Origin: Aquimarina agarilytica ZC1
GTDB lineage: Bacteria > Bacteroidota > Bacteroidia > Flavobacteriales > Flavobacteriaceae
NCBI RefSeq assembly: GCF_000255455.1
Contig: NZ_JH621254.1
Coordinates: 78,660-142,659, forward strand
DNA length: 64,000 nt
Reading direction: 5' to 3'
Part shown: positions 59,189 to 64,000 of the stretch, piece by piece
Position numbering within the stretch: position 1 is the first letter of the stretch
Layout of the letters: every line of letters begins with the position of its first letter
Position numbers and translations under genes: made by a program
The notes under the pieces: generated by a model
Databases searched by the model: none
Told to the model about the DNA's origin: nothing
The model's input: the letters and a program-made list of their open reading frames with translations, nothing else

Positions 59189-60304
59189 ATGAAACTCAAT
59201 ATAGCAGTCTTAGGTGGCGATGGAGTTGGCCCCGAAGTAACCGAGCAAGCTGTTAAAGCTTTAGAAGCTGTTGCAGAATATTACCAGCATGACTTTATTT
59301 TTAAAGAAGCCTTGGTTGGTGCTACTGCTATTGAAAAAACGGGTACTCCCCTGCCCCAAGAAACAATTACTATATGTAAGGCAAGTGATACTGTATTATT
59401 TGGAGCTATTGGTGATCCCAAATTTGATAACGATCCTAAAACAAAAATATACCCAGAACAAGGACTTTTGGGACTTCGTAGTGAACTAAATTTATATGCC
59501 AATATAAGACCCGTAATCGTTTATAATTATTTACTTAATAATTCTCCGTTAAAACCTCAAAATGCAAGAGGTACCAATATCCTTATCTACCGTGAATTAA
59601 CAGGCGGATTGTTTTATGGAGATAAAGGCACTACAGATAATGGTCATAAAGCTTATGATGCATGTACCTATACCACCGATGAGATTGAACGCATAGCACA
59701 TGATGCGTTTAAGGCAGCTCAAGGCAGAAAAAAGAAATTGACTTTAGTTGATAAATCAAATGTACTCGAAACCTCTCGTTTATGGCGTAGAACAGTCATG
59801 AATATGGCAAAGCAATACCCAAATGTAAACGTAGAGTTAATGTATGTGGATCAAGCCGCTGCTAAAATTATTCTTAATCCAAAAAGTTTTGATGTTATTT
59901 TAACAGCTAACCTTATTGGTGATTTTATTTCCGAAGAGGCAAGTGCACTTGTAGGCTCAAAAGGAATCATGGCCTCTGCAGCTTTAGGTGAAAAATACAG
60001 TTTATTTGAACCTATACATGGATCATACCCAGTAGCAACAAACAAAGGCATCGCTAATCCTATTGGTGCTATATTATCTGCTGCTATGCTATTAGAGCAT
60101 TTTAATTTACAGGTTGAAGCCGATGCCATAAAGCGTTCTATTACAAAAGCTATGGAACTCAACCTAACAACTCCCGATTTAAACAAGCAAAAACCCTTAA
60201 GTACTGAAAAAATTGGTGATTTTATAGCCGATTATATCTGTAATCCCGATTTGACTGATTTTAATATTGAAAATATTTATTTAGGACAATCCACAATTAT
60301 ATAG
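59189..60304 (+). CDS. leuB: 3-Isopropylmalate dehydrogenase
   Basis: Oxidatively decarboxylates 3-isopropylmalate in leucine synthesis. IAVLGGDGVGPEV at the N-terminus, LLGLRSELNLYANIRPV, ELTGGLFYG, VDKSNVLETSRLWR, LIGDFISEEASALVGS and FEPIHGS are the diagnostic motifs. It has 371 residues from the ATG at 59189; the frame is open from a TTG two codons earlier. leuC and leuD are not in the window. Confidence 0.95.
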   Translation: MKLNIAVLGGDGVGPEVTEQAVKALEAVAEYYQHDFIFKEALVGATAIEKTGTPLPQETITICKASDTVLFGAIGDPKFDNDPKTKIYPEQGLLGLRSELNLYANIRPVIVYNYLLNNSPLKPQNARGTNILIYRELTGGLFYGDKGTTDNGHKAYDACTYTTDEIERIAHDAFKAAQGRKKKLTLVDKSNVLETSRLWRRTVMNMAKQYPNVNVELMYVDQAAAKIILNPKSFDVILTANLIGDFISEEASALVGSKGIMASAALGEKYSLFEPIHGSYPVATNKGIANPIGAILSAAMLLEHFNLQVEADAIKRSITKAMELNLTTPDLNKQKPLSTEKIGDFIADYICNPDLTDFNIENIYLGQSTII

Positions 60305-60355
60305 CAACAAGATTATTTAAAAAAAATCGTAAGGTTTACTAATAAATTATTTAAA

Positions 60356-62890
60356 ATGAAAGTATTAAAATTTAGTTTACTTTTTGCGATATTTTTATCT
60401 GTTGGGTTTTCTTCTGCACCTCCATTGACACGTTTCGTAGAAATTTTACGTGATTTTGAAAATAAATATGCCCCAGAAAAAGCATACATCCATACAGATA
60501 AACCCTTTTATACTTCCGAAGAAACTATATGGTTTAAAAGTTACTTAGTTGATGGAGTAACACATAAACCAACTACAAAAAGTAATGTTTTACATGTAGA
60601 ATTAATAAACCCCGAAGATAGTATTGTATATAAAACAAAATTATTTGTAGATCAAAATACCTTTGGGACAGCTGGTGATATTAAAATTAATAAAAATTGG
60701 GAATCTGGAAAATATCAATTAAGAGCTTATACACATTACATGCTTGCTGATAACGAAGGTTACTATTTTAGAAAACAAATTCAAATTGAAAAGACGTTAG
60801 AAAAAAACACCCAATTAGATTTTATTAATCTAAATAAATTCCCCGAGATTACACCTATTTCAGACAAAATACCTGCTGTTAAAAATGTAAATGACATACA
60901 AATTAATTTTTATCCTGAAGGAGGAACACTACTAGCCAACCATACCAATAAATTTGGGGTAAAAGCTATTGACAAAAACAATAATGGAATAGCACTAGAA
61001 GGAGTTATTAAAGAAAAAGGTAAAAATGAAATAATCTCTATGTTTCGCACATTCGATTATGGCTTAGGGCAAGCTGCCTTTACTCCCAAACAAAATGTGA
61101 AATATATTGCAGAAATTAGTATTAATGGAGCTAAAAAAATAGTCGATTTACCTATGGCTAATGAAAAAGTTGAGACTCTAAGCATTACCAATAATCAGGA
61201 TCATTTGGTATTACAAGCTGCTACGGGGTTTGAAAACCTGACTGGCTATTTTATTATTGGCCATGTTCGAGGTCATGTTTTTTATAGTCAGGAAATTTCT
61301 AAGAAAGATAAAACCATAAAATTAAAATTGGTAACTAAAAATTTCCCACGAGGCATTTCACATTTCACATTATTTGATCCTTATGGAAATCCTAAATGTG
61401 AACGATTGGTATTCATAAATGCAAAAAATAAAAATAGTATTCCCAAAATAGTCACTAATAAAAAAGAGTATAAAAAAAGAGAGAAAGTCGGATACAACAT
61501 TGAGATTCCAAATAATTCAAATACTAAACTATCACTTGCTATTACTCAAAAATCAGTAATTCCGTTAGCGACAAATGAAACCATTGAAAGTTGGTTACTT
61601 TTAAATTCAGACCTACGTGGTGAAATACCTAGCGCAGCAGCTTTTTTTGACCCTAAAAAAAAACAAATACAACGTAATTTTTTATTGGAATCTTTAATGT
61701 TAACCCATGGCTGGAGAAGATTTACTTGGAATGAATTATATAAAAATGCATACAATAAAAAAGAAAATTTACCCGAAAAAGGAATAACAATAAGTGGTTA
61801 TGCTTTTGCCGAAGATCCTGAATTTAGTGATCAAAAAATTGAAACTAATCTTGTGTTTTTAGAAGAAAATCCTTTTTCAGAAAAAAAATTTACTACATCA
61901 AAACATCGATTTGAATACGGCCCCTTTGTAATAAAAGATAGTCTTAAAACTATATTACAAGCAAAAATGCCTGGAATAAAAGAGAAAAACCAAAAAAATG
62001 TAACTATTGTTTTAGATAATAAAAAGAAAAGTCCTAAAGTTCTTCCACTACCCAAATATAATCTAAAAAAAGAAACTTTATTTTTCGAAAATTATAAGAA
62101 AATACAATCACATATTAATTTAGTCAACTTCAATTTCAATGGTGTTAATCAACTGAATGAAGTTGTAATTAATGCTAAAGCCAAACGAACTGAGTCAAAC
62201 TATGATGATATTGCAAGTGATCTAGGATCTTATGGGTTTCCTTCTAATAGAATGATTTTAGATTCAATTATAGGGTCTAGTTCTACTGATATTTTTGATT
62301 TATTAATAAGAGTTCCTGGTGTTTCCGTATCGGGCAGTATTGGGAATCGTTCTGTTAGCATTCGCAATTCGAATACCAATGCTACGCCAACTGGAAATAA
62401 TGCGAATCAAATTAGTAATCCCTTATTAGATGGTAATCCTCTATTTTTACTAGATGGTAATAGAGTAAACATTACTTTTATTGAAAATTTACAAGGATCC
62501 GATATTTCTTTTATTGATGTTCTTAAAGGAAATGATGCTGCTATTTTTGGATCTCAAGGAGCAAACGGAGTAATTGCTGTTTATTTAAAGAAAAATACAA
62601 GTGTAAAAATCACAGGCAAATCTCCAGGTATTATAAATTTTTTGACTCACCCTTTTTATAAAGCCAAAGAATTCTTTTCTCCTGATTATTTTAATGATAA
62701 AAGTGACCCCAAACCCGATTACCGAACAACTTTATATTGGAATCCTGATATCAATGTTCAAACTAATAAAATCGAAAACAATTATTTTTATACTAGTGAT
62801 CAAACAGGTAAATTTCAAATTGAAGTTCAAGGAATTACCAATGATGGTGAGTTAATATATTCCATTGAAGAGTTTGAAGTTGTAGATTAG
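60356..62890 (+). CDS. Surface protein with MG2-like and TonB-dependent receptor plug domains
   Basis: An 844-residue exported protein. A signal peptide precedes an N-terminal MG2-like domain (YIHTDKPFYTSEETIWFKSYLVDG), typical of alpha-2-macroglobulin-like proteins. A long middle region of beta-sandwich type follows, and then a TonB plug (RVPGVSVSGSIGNRSVSIR; PLFLLDGNRV; GNDAAIFGSQGANGVIAVYLKK). There is no 22-strand barrel, so it is not itself a porin. It may work as a plug-bearing partner of an outer-membrane transporter. It lies 51 bp after leuB. Confidence 0.83.
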   Translation: MKVLKFSLLFAIFLSVGFSSAPPLTRFVEILRDFENKYAPEKAYIHTDKPFYTSEETIWFKSYLVDGVTHKPTTKSNVLHVELINPEDSIVYKTKLFVDQNTFGTAGDIKINKNWESGKYQLRAYTHYMLADNEGYYFRKQIQIEKTLEKNTQLDFINLNKFPEITPISDKIPAVKNVNDIQINFYPEGGTLLANHTNKFGVKAIDKNNNGIALEGVIKEKGKNEIISMFRTFDYGLGQAAFTPKQNVKYIAEISINGAKKIVDLPMANEKVETLSITNNQDHLVLQAATGFENLTGYFIIGHVRGHVFYSQEISKKDKTIKLKLVTKNFPRGISHFTLFDPYGNPKCERLVFINAKNKNSIPKIVTNKKEYKKREKVGYNIEIPNNSNTKLSLAITQKSVIPLATNETIESWLLLNSDLRGEIPSAAAFFDPKKKQIQRNFLLESLMLTHGWRRFTWNELYKNAYNKKENLPEKGITISGYAFAEDPEFSDQKIETNLVFLEENPFSEKKFTTSKHRFEYGPFVIKDSLKTILQAKMPGIKEKNQKNVTIVLDNKKKSPKVLPLPKYNLKKETLFFENYKKIQSHINLVNFNFNGVNQLNEVVINAKAKRTESNYDDIASDLGSYGFPSNRMILDSIIGSSSTDIFDLLIRVPGVSVSGSIGNRSVSIRNSNTNATPTGNNANQISNPLLDGNPLFLLDGNRVNITFIENLQGSDISFIDVLKGNDAAIFGSQGANGVIAVYLKKNTSVKITGKSPGIINFLTHPFYKAKEFFSPDYFNDKSDPKPDYRTTLYWNPDINVQTNKIENNYFYTSDQTGKFQIEVQGITNDGELIYSIEEFEVVD

Positions 62891-63096
62891 TTATAGCCCA
62901 TTAAATTTTTTGAGCACTAACTACTAAACATAGTTATGTTATGACACTTACTTTTTAAGCAAATGATAATAGGTTCAAATTATGATTTCTTGAAATCATT
63001 CAACTCAACGAAAACGTTTTTTGGCATACTCTTTGGTAATCATACATTGTGAGGTTACATTTTTAATGTAGCAGGTTTCACCTAAAACTCAAGATT

Positions 63097-63960
63097 ATGA
63101 AAAAATTTATCCTACTTACTATTGGCATATTGCTTACAAGCATTGGTTTACATGCTAATACAACCACCTATAATAACATAAATAAACCCTTTGTTTTTGT
63201 TGAATCCGGAATTGAATTTGCCATATTTAAAGACGGACAATTTGATTTTAATGTGATCCAACCTAATGTTGGTGTACATATTAATACCCGCAATATCAAT
63301 TTTAGTTTTAATACAGGTTATGATTACGACGCCTATGTACAATATGATGATTATGGAGCAGTAGTACAAATTGAAAATACTCCGGTATTTTACGATTATT
63401 ACGGTCGTGTAAATCGAATTGGAAATATTCGCTTACATTACAATCATTTAGGCTTAGCTTACCGAATTGGAAATTTAAATATATTTTATAATAATTATGG
63501 AACCTATAATCATTGTTCTGGTTATGTAAATGCTTACAATATCAATTACGGATACAGACCACATCATAGATATTACCGAATTCCACCTGCTAACCATTGT
63601 ATAGTGTATAATAATCCTTACCGCCAGACCTATACTGTTAATCGTTGTAACTATGTAACATACCGCAACAATTATTATACAGGTTATTATAATAGACCAT
63701 ACAAATTTCGTAACTATAATAGACCAGGTACACATGTAAGCATTAATCACCATTATAATAGTAATAGAACAAGGTATACGAATAGAAGTTCTAGAAATAA
63801 TGCTACTTATTATAATAATAAAGTAAGAAATACTAGACCGTATACTTCTCCCCGTAGAACAACTACAAATACGAGAACGTATACTCCTAGAGCAAATTCT
63901 ACAAACAGAAGTTATGCCTCTAATAGTACTAGAACTCAGAATAATACGCTTTTAATATAA
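63097..63960 (+). CDS. Secreted Asn/Tyr/Arg-rich repetitive protein
   Basis: A 287-residue protein with a Sec signal (MKKFILLTIGILLTSIGLHA). Residues about 25-130 carry related units such as YYGRVNRIGNIRLHYNH and AYRIGNLNIFYNNYG. The C-terminal half is low complexity, rich in Asn, Tyr, Arg, Thr and Ser (NNYYTGYYNRPYKFRNYN; RTRYTNRSSRNN), and highly basic. It may be a surface or matrix protein; function unknown. It ends 40 bp before the window edge. Confidence 0.7.
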   Translation: MKKFILLTIGILLTSIGLHANTTTYNNINKPFVFVESGIEFAIFKDGQFDFNVIQPNVGVHINTRNINFSFNTGYDYDAYVQYDDYGAVVQIENTPVFYDYYGRVNRIGNIRLHYNHLGLAYRIGNLNIFYNNYGTYNHCSGYVNAYNINYGYRPHHRYYRIPPANHCIVYNNPYRQTYTVNRCNYVTYRNNYYTGYYNRPYKFRNYNRPGTHVSINHHYNSNRTRYTNRSSRNNATYYNNKVRNTRPYTSPRRTTTNTRTYTPRANSTNRSYASNSTRTQNNTLLI

Positions 63961-64000
63961 ATATTTCGTATATTTAAGGATGCCAAAATCATCTACTCTA

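Noticed and set aside
59281..60186. Minus-strand open frames inside leuB
   Set aside because: Shadows of the leuB coding frame with no independent signal.

Overview
The window is chromosomal DNA from a low-GC member of the Bacteroidota, most likely family Flavobacteriaceae. The signs are a type IX secretion (T9SS) C-terminal sorting domain, a PorD-like DUF4835 protein, menaquinone genes, a TonB-plug/MG2 surface protein, DUF6913, Rpb6-type omega, A-rich leaders instead of Shine-Dalgarno sites, and several matches to the Bacteroidota -7 promoter box TAnnTTTG. The genus cannot be fixed from sequence alone. No rRNA, tRNA, CRISPR array or prophage was seen.

Layout. 1-1.1 kb: pyrimidine genes pyrR and pyrB (pyrB cut by the left edge). 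1.1-5.4 kb: menaquinone block menA-menC-CPBP protease-menE on the minus strand. 5.4-10.9 kb: holA, a small nuclease-fold protein, an acetyltransferase, a glycosyltransferase, an OmpA lipoprotein, a MORN-like lipoprotein and a SCO copper protein. 11.4-13.7 kb: a large secreted AA10 lytic polysaccharide monooxygenase (LPMO) with PKD domains, two copies of an unrecognised module and a T9SS signal. 13.8-21.0 kb: an AraC-type regulator divergent from a complete seven-gene Nit1C cluster. 21.2-27.1 kb: a lipoprotein, a di-haem peroxidase, umuC-umuD behind a large palindrome, trmH, a SPOR protein and fdhD. 27.6-30.4 kb: xylB-xylA. 30.5-42.7 kb: minus-strand housekeeping genes fabI, recN, porD-like, coaBC, rpoZ-like, bamD, a Kir channel, dapA, a DUF6913 gene, a membrane protein, ligA and prmC. 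42.9-46.5 kb: a lipoprotein, ribD, a HAD hydrolase, an EamA transporter and a YigZ protein. 46.5-55.8 kb: a thioesterase, dnaA, a phosphatase, an RsmI-like methylase, a lysozyme-like protein, mltG, an acetyltransferase, dapF, degP and an RluA-type gene. 55.8-64 kb: a long unknown protein, leuA and leuB separated by a decayed IS200/IS605-type element, the MG2/TonB-plug protein and an Asn/Tyr/Arg-rich secreted protein.

The most notable system is the Nit1C cluster (15.0-21.0 kb): a Sll0783/MSMEG_0572-type protein, a Nit6803-type nitrilase, a radical SAM enzyme, an acetyltransferase, an AIR-synthase-like protein, an MSMEG_0570-type small protein and a flavin oxidoreductase. The family is associated with nitrogen starvation in cyanobacteria and with cyanide-nitrogen assimilation in proteobacteria, but its chemistry is not fully known. 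The adjacent AraC gene and the structured gap after the first gene look like local control. Other points of interest are the modular LPMO, the umuC operator-like palindrome with an apparent leaderless start, and the internally deleted transposon within the leu locus.
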